A stretch of 64,000 bases of DNA from Saprospiraceae bacterium (lineage in GTDB: Bacteria > Bacteroidota > Bacteroidia > Chitinophagales > Saprospiraceae): positions 49,841-113,840 of the forward strand of contig JAHDGJ010000009.1 in assembly GCA_020627705.1 (NCBI GenBank), given 5' to 3'. A program made the translations under genes and the position numbers. Below the pieces are notes generated by a model. It did no database searches. It saw only the letters and a list, made by a program, of their open reading frames with translations, and was not told the DNA's origin. How positions within the stretch are numbered: position 1 is the first letter of the stretch; every line of letters starts with the position of its first letter. Shown here one piece after another: positions 52,598 to 61,418 of this stretch.

Positions 52598-52717
52598 ATG
52601 CAATTATGACGCTCTATTTTTAACAAGTTACTTCTAATTTATGTTTAATGATTGAAGAATACCCAAAATTATTGGGACTTTTGAGAAACTAAAGCATTGC
52701 GTTAAAAGAGATTGAAA

Positions 52718-53452
52718 ATGAGTTTGAGGGTAGTATTGGTCGAATATCATAATACATTGCCATTTCTGAGCGAATTGAATAAATATCCTGGGGAGTTTAA
52801 AGTGATTCGAAAGCATCCTTCGGCATGTGCACAATGGTTCAGCGAAGGCAAAGCAGATTTGGCTCTTGTGCCACTTGCTTCTTTTCTAGGGATGGAAAAT
52901 GTTGTCAGAGTTAGTGATTATGGCATCGCCACAAAAGGTATCGTCAGGACAGTGAAATTGATGAGCCATACGGGTTTGGAGCATTTGAAGAAAGTTTATT
53001 TGGACCATCAATCGGAGACCTCTGTGCGCCTTCTCAAGATTATTTTAAAAAAGAAAAAATTCTCCAATATAATATTCGAACGGGCTGAAGTAAAGGGTTT
53101 AAAACTCAATGAGGGAGAAGGGGTATTAATGATTGGAGATAAAGTTTTTGACCATGAAAAGGACTTTCAATTTCAGTGGGATTTAGGTGAAGAATGGAAA
53201 GAATTAACGAGTTTGCCCTTTGTGTTTGCCGTTTGGGTGGCACGTGTCGGGTTTGACAAAAAAATGGAAAAGCGACTGAACCAGATCTTTAAAATAGGAA
53301 TTGACGAAATACAAAGAAATATTGATAATTGGACGAAGCTTTCTAAATTCGATCTTTCAAGTTATTTTCAAGAGAATATTTGGTTTGAAATAGGCGAAAA
53401 TGAAGTCGAGGCTATGGAGAAATATCGAATGGAATTGGAGCTCTTAGAATAA
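52718..53452 (+). CDS. mqnA: Chorismate dehydratase, menaquinone futalosine pathway
   Basis: 244 residues from ATG 52718 (TTG two codons earlier). Periplasmic-binding-like fold but cytosolic. VEYHNTLPFLSEL is the MqnA start motif (commonly SYLNTLPF), followed by CAQWFSEGKADLALVPLASF. It converts chorismate to 3-(1-carboxyvinyloxy)benzoate, the step before MqnE. It and mqnE are about 4.7 kb apart, with the ceramide operon between. Downstream mscS, fabH and bshB1 are on the same strand, 60 bases away. Confidence 0.9.
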   Translation: MSLRVVLVEYHNTLPFLSELNKYPGEFKVIRKHPSACAQWFSEGKADLALVPLASFLGMENVVRVSDYGIATKGIVRTVKLMSHTGLEHLKKVYLDHQSETSVRLLKIILKKKKFSNIIFERAEVKGLKLNEGEGVLMIGDKVFDHEKDFQFQWDLGEEWKELTSLPFVFAVWVARVGFDKKMEKRLNQIFKIGIDEIQRNIDNWTKLSKFDLSSYFQENIWFEIGENEVEAMEKYRMELELLE

Positions 53453-53512
53453 ATCTTAAACTTCCGAATCATAAGAATGGCTTTCGTTATTTTCGAACTT
53501 TAATACTTTGAT

Positions 53513-54331
53513 GTGAATTATCAAGAAAAACTAGAAGAACTTGGGTCTATGGCCCTTACGTACTTGCCGAAAGTATTGTTGGCCATTGTCATTTTAATTA
53601 TCGGACTTAAGGTTGCAAATAAAATATCGGCCATAGCAGGAAAAGCGTTGGAAAGAACCGGTTTGGGCAAAGAAATTATTCCTTTTCTCAAATCGTTAAT
53701 TGGCGCAATATTAAAAGTATTGGTTGTGTTTTCTGTGGCAGGTATCGTCGGTATAGATACCGCCTCTTTCGTTGCTGTTTTGGCAGGTATGGTTTTCGCC
53801 ATTGGAATGGCGCTCCAAGGAACTTTGGGTAATTTTGCTGCAGGTGTAATGATCTTGATTTTTAAACCTTACAAGCTAGAGGACTATATTCATGTTGGTG
53901 ATCACGAAGGCTTCGTAAAAGAAATAAATATTATCAACACGGTAGTAAGAACCTTGAATAATAAAGAGGTAATTATTCCTAATTCTACAGTTATTGGAGA
54001 TGTAGTAACGAATACTACCGGCGAAGACGGAATAATGAGGGTAGAATTTGAAGTACCGATGCCTTACGAGGAAAGTTGGCCCAATGTAAAATCTATTATT
54101 GAAGGCGCACTGAGAGATACACCCAAAATTTTAAAAGAACCAGAACCATTGGTTGGAATAAATAGTTATGACAGTCATACAATCTTGATTGCGGTCAAAC
54201 CGTATTGCAAGATTGAAGACTATGAAGACGTTTATTTTGCTTCCACTGCCAATGTCAAATCCGCTTTGAGTTTAGCGGGAATAAGAGTTGCTTATTCGGA
54301 AGGAGTCGAATTGGGCAAAATAGGAGCGTAA
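53513..54331 (+). CDS. Small-conductance mechanosensitive channel, MscS family
   Basis: 272 residues. Three membrane segments: about 16-37, 60-85, and the pore-lining TM3 with alternating Gly and Ala (VLAGMVFAIGMALQGTLGNFAAGVMILIFKP), then the beta domain (HVGDHEGFVKEINIINTVVRTLNNKEVIIPNS) and the C-terminal alpha/beta part. It releases solutes on hypo-osmotic shock. GTG start at 53513. 21 bases before fabH on the same strand, so co-transcription is likely. Confidence 0.95.
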   Translation: MNYQEKLEELGSMALTYLPKVLLAIVILIIGLKVANKISAIAGKALERTGLGKEIIPFLKSLIGAILKVLVVFSVAGIVGIDTASFVAVLAGMVFAIGMALQGTLGNFAAGVMILIFKPYKLEDYIHVGDHEGFVKEINIINTVVRTLNNKEVIIPNSTVIGDVVTNTTGEDGIMRVEFEVPMPYEESWPNVKSIIEGALRDTPKILKEPEPLVGINSYDSHTILIAVKPYCKIEDYEDVYFASTANVKSALSLAGIRVAYSEGVELGKIGA

Positions 54332-54352
54332 AAATTAATTTAAAAACTATAC

Positions 54353-55411
54353 ATGCCACAAACAAAGATCGCAGGAATTGGTCATTATGTACCAGATCAA
54401 ATCTATACAAATGATGATTTGACAAAATATATGGACACCTCTGACGAATGGATTCAAGAGCGAACGGGGATTAAGCAAAGAAGATATGCTAAAAAGCACG
54501 AGGAGACCACAACTACGATGGCTGCCGAAGCCACGAAAATAGCTTTAGAAAGAGCTGGGATCGATAAGAATGAAATAGAAATGATCATTTTTGCAACATT
54601 AAGCCCGGATTATTATTTTCCTGGTTGTGGTGTATTGCTGCAACGTGAATTGGGCATTACAGAAACAGAAATTGGTGCATTAGATATTCGCAATCAATGC
54701 TCAGGATTTATATACGGATTATCAGTAGCTGATCAATTTATCAAAACAGGAATGTATAAAAACATTCTGCTCGTGGGGTCCGAAATGCATTCAATGGGAC
54801 TGGATTTTAGAACCGAAGGAAGAGGAGTAACCGTCTTATTTGGTGATGGTGCAGGCGCGGTTATTTTGCAGCCAACCACTGAGGAGAATCAAGGTATTTA
54901 TTCCACCCATTTGCATTCTGATGGAACGCATGCAGAAGAATTAGCAATGATAAACCCGGGGTCACACGGAGGCAGACATTTAGGTAAAGAGAAGTATGGT
55001 TATCCCGATGAAGCAAATCCAGGTGGGGTTTTTGTAACCCAAAAAATGGTTGATGATCATTTGTTGTCGCCAAATATGACGGGCCAATTGGTTTTCAAAA
55101 CGGCGGTAAGGAAATTCCCTAAAGTAATCAATGAGGCACTTGTCAAAAATGGTTTTGAGAGTTCAGATATAGATATGTTAGTCCCGCACCAAGCTAATTT
55201 GCGGATCAGTCAATTTGTTCAAAAATCACTTGGTTTAAAAGACGAACAAGTATATAATAACATTCAACGCTATGGCAATACAACGGCGGCTTCTATACCC
55301 ATCGCACTATGCGAAGCATATTTAGAAGGAAAGGTTAAAAGAGGAGACCTTGTGTGCTTAGCTGCTTTTGGTAGTGGATTTACATGGGGAAGTGCGCTAT
55401 TACGTTGGTAA
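54353..55411 (+). CDS. 3-oxoacyl-ACP synthase III-like enzyme (KASIII)
   Basis: 352 residues of the thiolase fold. The triad is Cys116 (RNQCSGFIYGL), His279 (PHQANLRI) and Asn309 (YGNTTAASIPIAL). FabH is usually ~315-325 residues; this one has an extra loop about residues 203-240 (HGGRHLGKEKYGYPDE and on) near the active-site entrance, so the acyl primer may differ from acetyl-CoA. Paralogous to FabH; a role in iso-branched or special fatty-acid synthesis, perhaps feeding the ceramide route, is inference. Follows mscS by 21 bases and precedes bshB1 by 14. Confidence 0.9.
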   Translation: MPQTKIAGIGHYVPDQIYTNDDLTKYMDTSDEWIQERTGIKQRRYAKKHEETTTTMAAEATKIALERAGIDKNEIEMIIFATLSPDYYFPGCGVLLQRELGITETEIGALDIRNQCSGFIYGLSVADQFIKTGMYKNILLVGSEMHSMGLDFRTEGRGVTVLFGDGAGAVILQPTTEENQGIYSTHLHSDGTHAEELAMINPGSHGGRHLGKEKYGYPDEANPGGVFVTQKMVDDHLLSPNMTGQLVFKTAVRKFPKVINEALVKNGFESSDIDMLVPHQANLRISQFVQKSLGLKDEQVYNNIQRYGNTTAASIPIALCEAYLEGKVKRGDLVCLAAFGSGFTWGSALLRW

Positions 55412-55425
55412 GCTAAATTAAACTT

Positions 55426-56136
55426 ATGAAGCTAGATGTTTTAGCCATTGGTGTTCATCCTGATGACATCGAACTTTCATGTTCAGGAACGCTGCTGTCA
55501 TTGATCAAGCAGGGTAAAAAAGTAGGGTTATGCGATTTGACCCAAGGCGAATTGGGTACGAGAGGATCTGCCAAACTTAGATTGAAGGAAGCCGCTTTAG
55601 CAAAGAAAAAAATGGGTGCCTTGGTACGAGATAACCTGTCCATGAAGGATGGCTTCTTTAAACACGACAAAACCAATTTGCTCAAAATCATCCGTGTGTT
55701 GCGTAAATATCAGCCAGACCTTGTTTTGGCCAACGCCATAGAGGATAGGCATCCTGATCATGGAAGAGCAGCAAAGCTTACAGCTGATGCATGCTTTTAT
55801 TCGGGGCTCAAAAAAATTAAAACAAATCAAAAAGTATGGAGGCCAAGATCTGTGTATCACTACATTCAAGATCACAATCTAAAGGCTGATTTTGTAGTGG
55901 ATATCTCAAAATTTATGGATCAAAAAATTGAATTGATTCAGTGTTTTGGATCTCAATTTTTTAATCCAAAGAGTAAAGAAAATAAGACCAATCAAACGCC
56001 CATTTCTACGGCTGCATTTATGGAGTTTGTTAGAGCTAAAGCAAGAAGCTACGGAAGAGCTTCTGGATTTGATTATGCCGAAGGCTTTACTATGTCACGA
56101 ACTCCAGGCATAAAGGATATATCAGAAGTATACTAA
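55426..56136 (+). CDS. bshB1: Bacillithiol biosynthesis deacetylase BshB1 (PIG-L family)
   Basis: 236 residues of the LmbE/PIG-L zinc deacetylase fold. GVHPDDIELSCSGTL is the AHPDD zinc motif variant, DRHPDHGRAAKLT supplies the third ligand, and TQGELGTRGSAKLR plus the PGIKDISEVY end fit BshB1. It removes acetyl from N-acetylglucosaminyl-malate to give the precursor of bacillithiol. BshA and BshC are not in the window. Ends in an intrinsic terminator 5 bases after the stop. Confidence 0.92.
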   Translation: MKLDVLAIGVHPDDIELSCSGTLLSLIKQGKKVGLCDLTQGELGTRGSAKLRLKEAALAKKKMGALVRDNLSMKDGFFKHDKTNLLKIIRVLRKYQPDLVLANAIEDRHPDHGRAAKLTADACFYSGLKKIKTNQKVWRPRSVYHYIQDHNLKADFVVDISKFMDQKIELIQCFGSQFFNPKSKENKTNQTPISTAAFMEFVRAKARSYGRASGFDYAEGFTMSRTPGIKDISEVY

Positions 56137-56141
56137 AAAAG

Positions 56142-56174
56142 AAAAGGGACAGTTCTTAGAACTATCCCTTTTTT
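56142..56174. terminator. Bidirectional intrinsic terminator
   Basis: GGGA-mismatch-AGTTC / GAACT-mismatch-TCCC around TTA, with an A-run before and T-run after. Lies between bshB1 and the convergent lipoprotein gene. Confidence 0.85.
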
Positions 56175-56198
56175 AAATCTTAGAAAATTTATGTTTTC

Positions 56199-56789
56199 TT
56201 ACTGCTTAGTTGCAGTATAAACACAAGTGTCAGTAATGTCTGGAATAGTACCAGGAACCTGACCATTGATTGCAGTTTCAACCAAAGTGAAAGTCAAAGG
56301 ACCTGACAAATCACCGTTTGATTGTCTATCCAATGTTCCGTCTACAGAAATGTTCCATACTGTACCAGCAACAACACCTCCCATACCATCAGGCAAAATC
56401 TCCAAAGGCACACCCATTAAATCTTGAGTCATAGCCATTTGATCTTTACTGTTAACTGTTCCGTTAACCAAAAGTGGCGCAGGAAGAGTAGAAGAAGATA
56501 CTGTTACGATTAACATATCTGCTGAACTTCCGTTTTGAGCAATTGCTGCATCAGCTGAAGTAAATAAAGCTGCTAAAGCACCTGCACAATCAAAAGTACC
56601 CACATAGTTACCAGCGAATCTATTGATATACGTACAGCTTCCATCAGACTCATCAGCGTCTGCATTGTAGTTGTCAGCATCAACATCTGTACAACCAGGT
56701 ACTGGATCATCACTACAAGAAGTGATCGTAAACATGGTGAATGACATTGCTATAATGAATAGTAAAGAGGAAAAATTCAATTTTTTCAT
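56199..56789 (-). CDS. Lipoprotein with CTDxxADNYN motif and beta-rich domain
   Basis: 196 residues. Lipobox FTITSCSDD (Cys near 25), then GCTDVDADNYNADADESDGSCTY, an Asp-rich Cys-bracketed motif common in exported Bacteroidota proteins and thought to bind calcium, then a beta-sheet-rich domain with Asn/Thr patches (LLVNGTVNSKD, WNISVDGTLDRQSNGDLSGPLTF). No known enzymatic motif. Has its own promoter element at 56837-56844; ends at the shared terminator. Confidence 0.85.
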   Translation of the reverse strand: MKKLNFSSLLFIIAMSFTMFTITSCSDDPVPGCTDVDADNYNADADESDGSCTYINRFAGNYVGTFDCAGALAALFTSADAAIAQNGSSADMLIVTVSSSTLPAPLLVNGTVNSKDQMAMTQDLMGVPLEILPDGMGGVVAGTVWNISVDGTLDRQSNGDLSGPLTFTLVETAINGQVPGTIPDITDTCVYTATKQ

Positions 56790-56836
56790 TGTAATAATTT
56801 AATTAAATAAAGGTTCTTCAAATTTTAAGTTGGCTG

Positions 56837-56844
56837 CAAAAATA
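56837..56844 (-). promoter_or_regulatory. Bacteroidota -7 promoter element
   Basis: On the minus strand TATTTTTG, 47 bases before the ATG of the lipoprotein gene. Confidence 0.45.
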
Positions 56845-56853
56845 ACAAAATAG

Positions 56854-57180
56854 CTATTTGCTTTCCAATTTATTAACATAGTCAATACTACCTAAACGTA
56901 TTCGGACTGGAATTCGCGCTTCAGATTGCAATTTATGTTCCCATTTGCAGAAAAATGGGAGTTTGTTTGAATCAAATCTCGATGTTGACATCAATTGAGA
57001 ATTATTGGAAGGATATACCTTGGGACTTTGGTTTAAATTGTAAACATCAGGGATGTCAAAAGGCTTGAAATAGAATTTGATGTCTTTTTTGTTCCAGGCT
57101 GCTATTGGCACTTCCTGCCCTGAAAGCGAGAGTGTTCCGATGGCCAAAAAAACACATATCGCAAATTTAACTGCCTTCAT
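56854..57180 (-). CDS. Small exported hypothetical protein
   Basis: 108 residues from ATG 57180, which gives a signal peptide MKAVKFAICVFLAIGTLSLSG and SGQ cleavage region; a longer frame back to 57231 would only be the reading of the upstream gene. The mature protein is short, with Trp, Phe and basic residues and no known motif. It overlaps the end of the THUMP methyltransferase gene by 14 bases, so it is coupled to it. Function unknown. Confidence 0.7.
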   Translation of the reverse strand: MKAVKFAICVFLAIGTLSLSGQEVPIAAWNKKDIKFYFKPFDIPDVYNLNQSPKVYPSNNSQLMSTSRFDSNKLPFFCKWEHKLQSEARIPVRIRLGSIDYVNKLESK

Positions 57181-58282
57181 ACATTTCAAATTTATGAAAT
57201 CTTGCCTCAATAGGTCCGTTTCGCATTTCAATTCGTTTGCTTGTTTTAAGCCCCATTTTTTTTAAAGCTTCAATGTTTCCACTCAACAACCAAGCATCCG
57301 AACCAGCAAATTTCTTCTTAAGGGTATCGCCAATTTTGCGATAATATTTAAAGGCATCCAAAAGTGGAATTTTTTCGTCGTAGGGAGGGTTACTAATAAT
57401 GCAGTGGCTCCCGCTTTCTTTGGTTCTGAAAAAATCCTGTCTTTCTATAGTGACAAAATCTTGTACTCCTGCACTTACAGCATTATCCTTAGTCGCTCTA
57501 ACCATCGCCATATGCGAATCGCAAGCCTTAATCTTAAATTGCTCAAGTCTGGGGAGTGTTTCCATTTTGATTTTATTCCAAAGCTCCATATCAAAATTCT
57601 TCCAGCTCATAAAACCAAAGGCGCGGTCCTCTTCGTGAGGAGATTTTCCTAAAGCAAAAAGCGCAGCTTCGATAACTATTGTCCCAGACCCACACATGGG
57701 ATCCAAAAAAGGTTTCGAACCATCCCATCCAGAAAGCAATACTAAACCAGCACCAAGAACCTCGCTTAATGGAGCAAAACCTTGACGCACGCGATATCCT
57801 CTTTTGTGCAATGATTCGCCCGAACTATCTAAGGATATAATAAATTCATCGCGAAATGCATGAACATGAAATCGTACATCAGGATTAAATGTGTTGACAT
57901 TAGGTCGCTCGCCAGTTTTCTCCCTAAACTGATCTACAATGATGTCTTTGGTTTTTAAAGCCAAAAATTTGGAATGTGTAAAAATGTCTGTAAAGCTTTG
58001 AGCATCAATGGCAAAGCTGGAATCATTGGATAAGTAGTGATCCCAATTATGTTTGTCCATATTCTTTTCAAAAGCATATTGTGTTTTTGCTTTAAAAGTG
58101 TAGATAGGTACAAGCAATCTAATGGCCGTTCTTAAAAAGTAATTCGCCCGATAGAGGATTTCTTTGCTGCCTGTAAAGGTCACGGCACGATTCGAAATTT
58201 TTATCTCCCTACCTCCAAGATTTTTTATTTCATTTGAAAGGACTTCTTCTAGACCAACTAAGGTTTTCGCGACTATTTTCAA
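57167..58282 (-). CDS. THUMP-domain class I RNA methyltransferase (RlmL-like)
   Basis: 371 residues. An N-terminal THUMP RNA-binding domain (residues ~40-155), then a methyltransferase core with DPMCGSGTIVIEAA for SAM binding and the catalytic NPPYDEKI, as in 23S rRNA N2-guanine methyltransferase RlmL/RlmK. It is shorter than E. coli RlmL (fusion with RlmK), so it corresponds to the first half only. Start six bases after the acyl-CoA carboxylase stop. Confidence 0.92.
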   Translation of the reverse strand: MKIVAKTLVGLEEVLSNEIKNLGGREIKISNRAVTFTGSKEILYRANYFLRTAIRLLVPIYTFKAKTQYAFEKNMDKHNWDHYLSNDSSFAIDAQSFTDIFTHSKFLALKTKDIIVDQFREKTGERPNVNTFNPDVRFHVHAFRDEFIISLDSSGESLHKRGYRVRQGFAPLSEVLGAGLVLLSGWDGSKPFLDPMCGSGTIVIEAALFALGKSPHEEDRAFGFMSWKNFDMELWNKIKMETLPRLEQFKIKACDSHMAMVRATKDNAVSAGVQDFVTIERQDFFRTKESGSHCIISNPPYDEKIPLLDAFKYYRKIGDTLKKKFAGSDAWLLSGNIEALKKMGLKTSKRIEMRNGPIEARFHKFEMYEGS

Positions 58283-58288
58283 TTTCTT

Positions 58289-59923
58289 CTATGTTTGGAT
58301 GACACCCACATTAAATTTTTCAATCTCTCCATGATTGGCCATTTCAATGCCTTGTGAAATAATTTTTCTCGTTTTCCTCGGATCAATGATGGCATCAACC
58401 CAAAGTCTTGAAGCCGCATAATACGCAGTGGTTTGATGATCGTATTTGTTTTTCAATTGATCAAATAATTCTTTTTGCTTAGCCTCATCAGGTTCTTTTC
58501 CCTTTGCCTTGAGCGCACTGATCTGGATTTGCGAAATAACTTTGGCCGCTTGCGTTCCTCCCATTACTGCAATTTTGGCCGAAGGCCAAGCAACGATCAA
58601 TCTTGGGTCATAGGCTTTGCCACACATGGCATAATTTCCGGCACCATACGAGTTGCCCATTACGATTGAGAACTTAGGAACTGTTGAGTTTGATACAGCA
58701 TTTACCATTTTAGCTCCGTCCTTTATTATGCCGCCATGCTCTGATCTGGTACCCACCATAAATCCTGATACATCGTGTAAAAAGACCAAAGGAATCCTTT
58801 TTTGATTGCAATTCATAATGAATCGGGTAGCCTTATCCGCAGAATCAGAATAGATCACCCCACCAAACTGCATTTCTCCTTTTTTGGTTTTAACCACCTC
58901 TCTGCCATTGGCTACAATACCTACTGACCAACCATCGATTCTTGCATAGGCACAGACGATGGTTTTGCCGTAATCTTCTTTATATAAGGTAAGAGTAGAG
59001 TCGTCAACTATTCTCTTTAGGATTTCGACAATATCATAAGGCTTGGTTCGATCAGATGGGAATAAACCCAAAATTTCTTTCTCGTCTAATTTTGGTTTTT
59101 TGGATTTAATACGATCAAATCCGGCTTTCGGAAATGCCCCAAGTTGACTCATCAGGGTCTTTATTTTTTCGATACAGGCTTCGTCTGTCTTGACTTTGTA
59201 ATCCGTTACGCCAGAAATTTCGCTATGGGTAGAGGCACCCCCTAAAGTTTCTTTGTCGGTTTGTTCTCCAATCGCTGCTTTAACAAGGTATGGGCCCGCT
59301 AAAAAAATAGAGCCGGTGCCTTCCACTATGATGGATTCATCAGACATAATTGGAAGGTAGGCACCGCCTGCCACACATGATCCCATAATTGCGGCGATTT
59401 GAGGGATTCCTTTACTACTCAAGACGGCATTATTGCGAAATATTCTCCCAAAATGTTCTTTGTCAGGAAAGATTTCATCTTGCATTGGGAGATAGACTCC
59501 TGCACTATCGACTAAGTAAATAATAGGAAGTCTATTTTCTAAAGCGATCTCTTGCGCTCTCAAATTCTTCTTACCAGTCATTGGAAACCAAGCTCCAGCC
59601 TTTACTGTGGCATCATTGGCCACGACTATACACATCCTTTCTGAAACTTTGCCTATTACAACAACTACGCCTGCAGCGGGAGCTCCTCCGTGTTCTGCGT
59701 ACATTTCGTATCCTGCGAAAGCACCAATTTCAAGAGCTTCGCTAGGTTCGTCAAGTAACAGATTAATTCGTTCTCTTGCGGTTAACTTTCCTTTGCTGTG
59801 TTGTTTGTCAATCTTTTTTTGACCTCCGCCCAAATAGATTTCTTGAAGTCTACCATTCATTTGGCTTATAGCCAATTGAAGTTCATCGTCATTCTTATTG
59901 AATTCCAACTCTTTCTTGTTCAT
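58289..59923 (-). CDS. Acyl-CoA carboxylase carboxyltransferase (beta) subunit
   Basis: 544 residues with two crotonase-like halves: LTARERINLLLDE and GAFAGYEMYAEHGGAPAAG near the start, PQIAAIMGSCVAGGAYLPIMSDESIIVEGTGSIFLAGP in the centre, and VVGNSYGAGNYAMCGKAYDP-type region in the second half. Closest by eye to methylcrotonyl-CoA carboxylase beta, used in leucine breakdown, though propionyl-CoA is possible. No biotin carboxylase or carrier gene is near. A promoter element exactly four bases before the ATG implies leaderless mRNA. Confidence 0.9.
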   Translation of the reverse strand: MNKKELEFNKNDDELQLAISQMNGRLQEIYLGGGQKKIDKQHSKGKLTARERINLLLDEPSEALEIGAFAGYEMYAEHGGAPAAGVVVVIGKVSERMCIVVANDATVKAGAWFPMTGKKNLRAQEIALENRLPIIYLVDSAGVYLPMQDEIFPDKEHFGRIFRNNAVLSSKGIPQIAAIMGSCVAGGAYLPIMSDESIIVEGTGSIFLAGPYLVKAAIGEQTDKETLGGASTHSEISGVTDYKVKTDEACIEKIKTLMSQLGAFPKAGFDRIKSKKPKLDEKEILGLFPSDRTKPYDIVEILKRIVDDSTLTLYKEDYGKTIVCAYARIDGWSVGIVANGREVVKTKKGEMQFGGVIYSDSADKATRFIMNCNQKRIPLVFLHDVSGFMVGTRSEHGGIIKDGAKMVNAVSNSTVPKFSIVMGNSYGAGNYAMCGKAYDPRLIVAWPSAKIAVMGGTQAAKVISQIQISALKAKGKEPDEAKQKELFDQLKNKYDHQTTAYYAASRLWVDAIIDPRKTRKIISQGIEMANHGEIEKFNVGVIQT

Positions 59924-59927
59924 GTTG

Positions 59928-59935
59928 CAAAGCTA
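59928..59935 (-). promoter_or_regulatory. Bacteroidota -7 element abutting the carboxylase ATG
   Basis: On the minus strand TAGCTTTG, then CAAC, then ATG. Exact consensus; predicted transcription start falls on the A of ATG. Confidence 0.45.
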
Positions 59936-59970
59936 GAACAACTTTGACTAAAACTGCACTATGAACGGCA

Positions 59971-61389
59971 CTATGGATTTATAAAGCGGTAAGGGAATTC
60001 TCCTGGATACTTCTCATAGAAGCCCTCAATATTTATTAGTCCTTTGTTTTTTTCTAAGTAATCAATTAAGTCGTTGGCATTATTTATTGGAACCTCATTG
60101 ACAGTAGTTATGATATATCCGGGCTCCATGTTGGTGTCTTTAATTTTACTGTTGCCATAAATGCTCACGACATAAACACCATCGGTGTTTAGCCTCTTGG
60201 CTTCCACTGAATCAAGATCCCTAATTTCAAAGCCTAAGTCCGTTAGGACTTTATCCTTTCGGACCGCAACAAAATCTGTGGTATTTAACTGATTGCGTAA
60301 TTTGACTTTTGCCTCTTTTTTCTGACCATCTCTGATGAATCCAATATTGACCACATCACCAGGTCTAAATTGTGCAATTTGTTCCATAAAAGAAGGTACC
60401 GAATTAGTTTTAATACCATTGACAGTGGTCAATAAATCTCTTCTTTTTAGACCCGCTTCCTTTGCAGCGCCGTCTTTGCTTACCAACTCCAAATAGACAC
60501 CTTCTACAGCTTCAACACCAAGTTGGCGCGCTTTTTCTGCGTTCATATTTATAATGGTGATGCCCATCCATCCTCTTTGAACTGCACCAAATTCTTTGAG
60601 GTCATAAATTATTTTTTTTGCCAGATTCGCTGGAATGGCAAAAGAGTATCCTTCATATTTTCCGCTGTTGGACATAATGGCGGAGTTTATCCCTAACAAA
60701 TCTCCCCTTGTGTTTATTAATGCACCGCCACTGTTTCCTGGGTTTACCGCTGCATCCGTTTGAATAAAAGACTCAATGCCTTGCGGGGATAATATATTTA
60801 TACTTCTTGCCTTTGCACTAACAATGCCAGCGGTGACGGTGGATTGCAATCGAAATGGATTGCCAATTGCCATGACCCATTCTCCAATTTGCAACGAATC
60901 CGAATTGCCAAACATTAAAAAGGGCAATTGGTCACCTTCTATTTTGAGTAAGGCCAAATCGGTCGTTGGATCTTTCCCAATAAGACGAGCTTCATATTCT
61001 TTGTTGTCATTTGTTAATACTTCAATAAGTTCGGCATCCTTTATGACATGTTCGTTGGTAACAATGTATCCATCATTCGAAATGATAACACCGGATCCAG
61101 TAGAGGTGTTAAATCTTCGAGTAAACTTGTCTCTTTGATTCTTATCTTTTAGCGAACTGATAAACACCACGGCTTCTACACTTTCGTTGGCCGCCTTGAT
61201 AAAATCATTGGGCTGTGAGGCATAAAAATTTTGATTCATACGGTCCGAAAAAAGCATATCATGTGTTACTTTTTTCGCAACATTTTCTTCCTCAATTATT
61301 ATTTGGGTTGGGAATAAAAACTTGAAAGCTATAATGGCTAGGAAAGCACTTAAAAATGAGCTTAAAAGAATAGGTAAATATTTGCGCAT
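59971..61389 (-). CDS. HtrA/DegP-type periplasmic serine protease
   Basis: 472 residues. One N-terminal membrane anchor (about 5-28), then a trypsin-like domain with the triad His in TNEHVIKDA, Asp in DPTTDLALLK and Ser in VNPGNSGGALIN, followed by two PDZ domains (GWMGITIINMN ... and LGFEIRDLDS ... DTNMEPGYIITTVNE). It degrades misfolded envelope proteins. Single gene, its promoter element 22 bases upstream. Confidence 0.95.
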   Translation of the reverse strand: MRKYLPILLSSFLSAFLAIIAFKFLFPTQIIIEEENVAKKVTHDMLFSDRMNQNFYASQPNDFIKAANESVEAVVFISSLKDKNQRDKFTRRFNTSTGSGVIISNDGYIVTNEHVIKDAELIEVLTNDNKEYEARLIGKDPTTDLALLKIEGDQLPFLMFGNSDSLQIGEWVMAIGNPFRLQSTVTAGIVSAKARSINILSPQGIESFIQTDAAVNPGNSGGALINTRGDLLGINSAIMSNSGKYEGYSFAIPANLAKKIIYDLKEFGAVQRGWMGITIINMNAEKARQLGVEAVEGVYLELVSKDGAAKEAGLKRRDLLTTVNGIKTNSVPSFMEQIAQFRPGDVVNIGFIRDGQKKEAKVKLRNQLNTTDFVAVRKDKVLTDLGFEIRDLDSVEAKRLNTDGVYVVSIYGNSKIKDTNMEPGYIITTVNEVPINNANDLIDYLEKNKGLINIEGFYEKYPGEFPYRFINP

Positions 61390-61410
61390 AACTAAGTAAC
61401 GTAATTAAAT

Positions 61411-61418
61411 CAAAATTA
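61411..61418 (-). promoter_or_regulatory. Bacteroidota -7 promoter element
   Basis: On the minus strand TAATTTTG, 21 bases before the ATG of the HtrA protease. Confidence 0.5.

Noticed and set aside
53503-53512. TAATACTTTG as a promoter element before mscS
   Set aside because: The spacing between TA and TTTG is one or four bases, not two, and the element would touch the GTG start.
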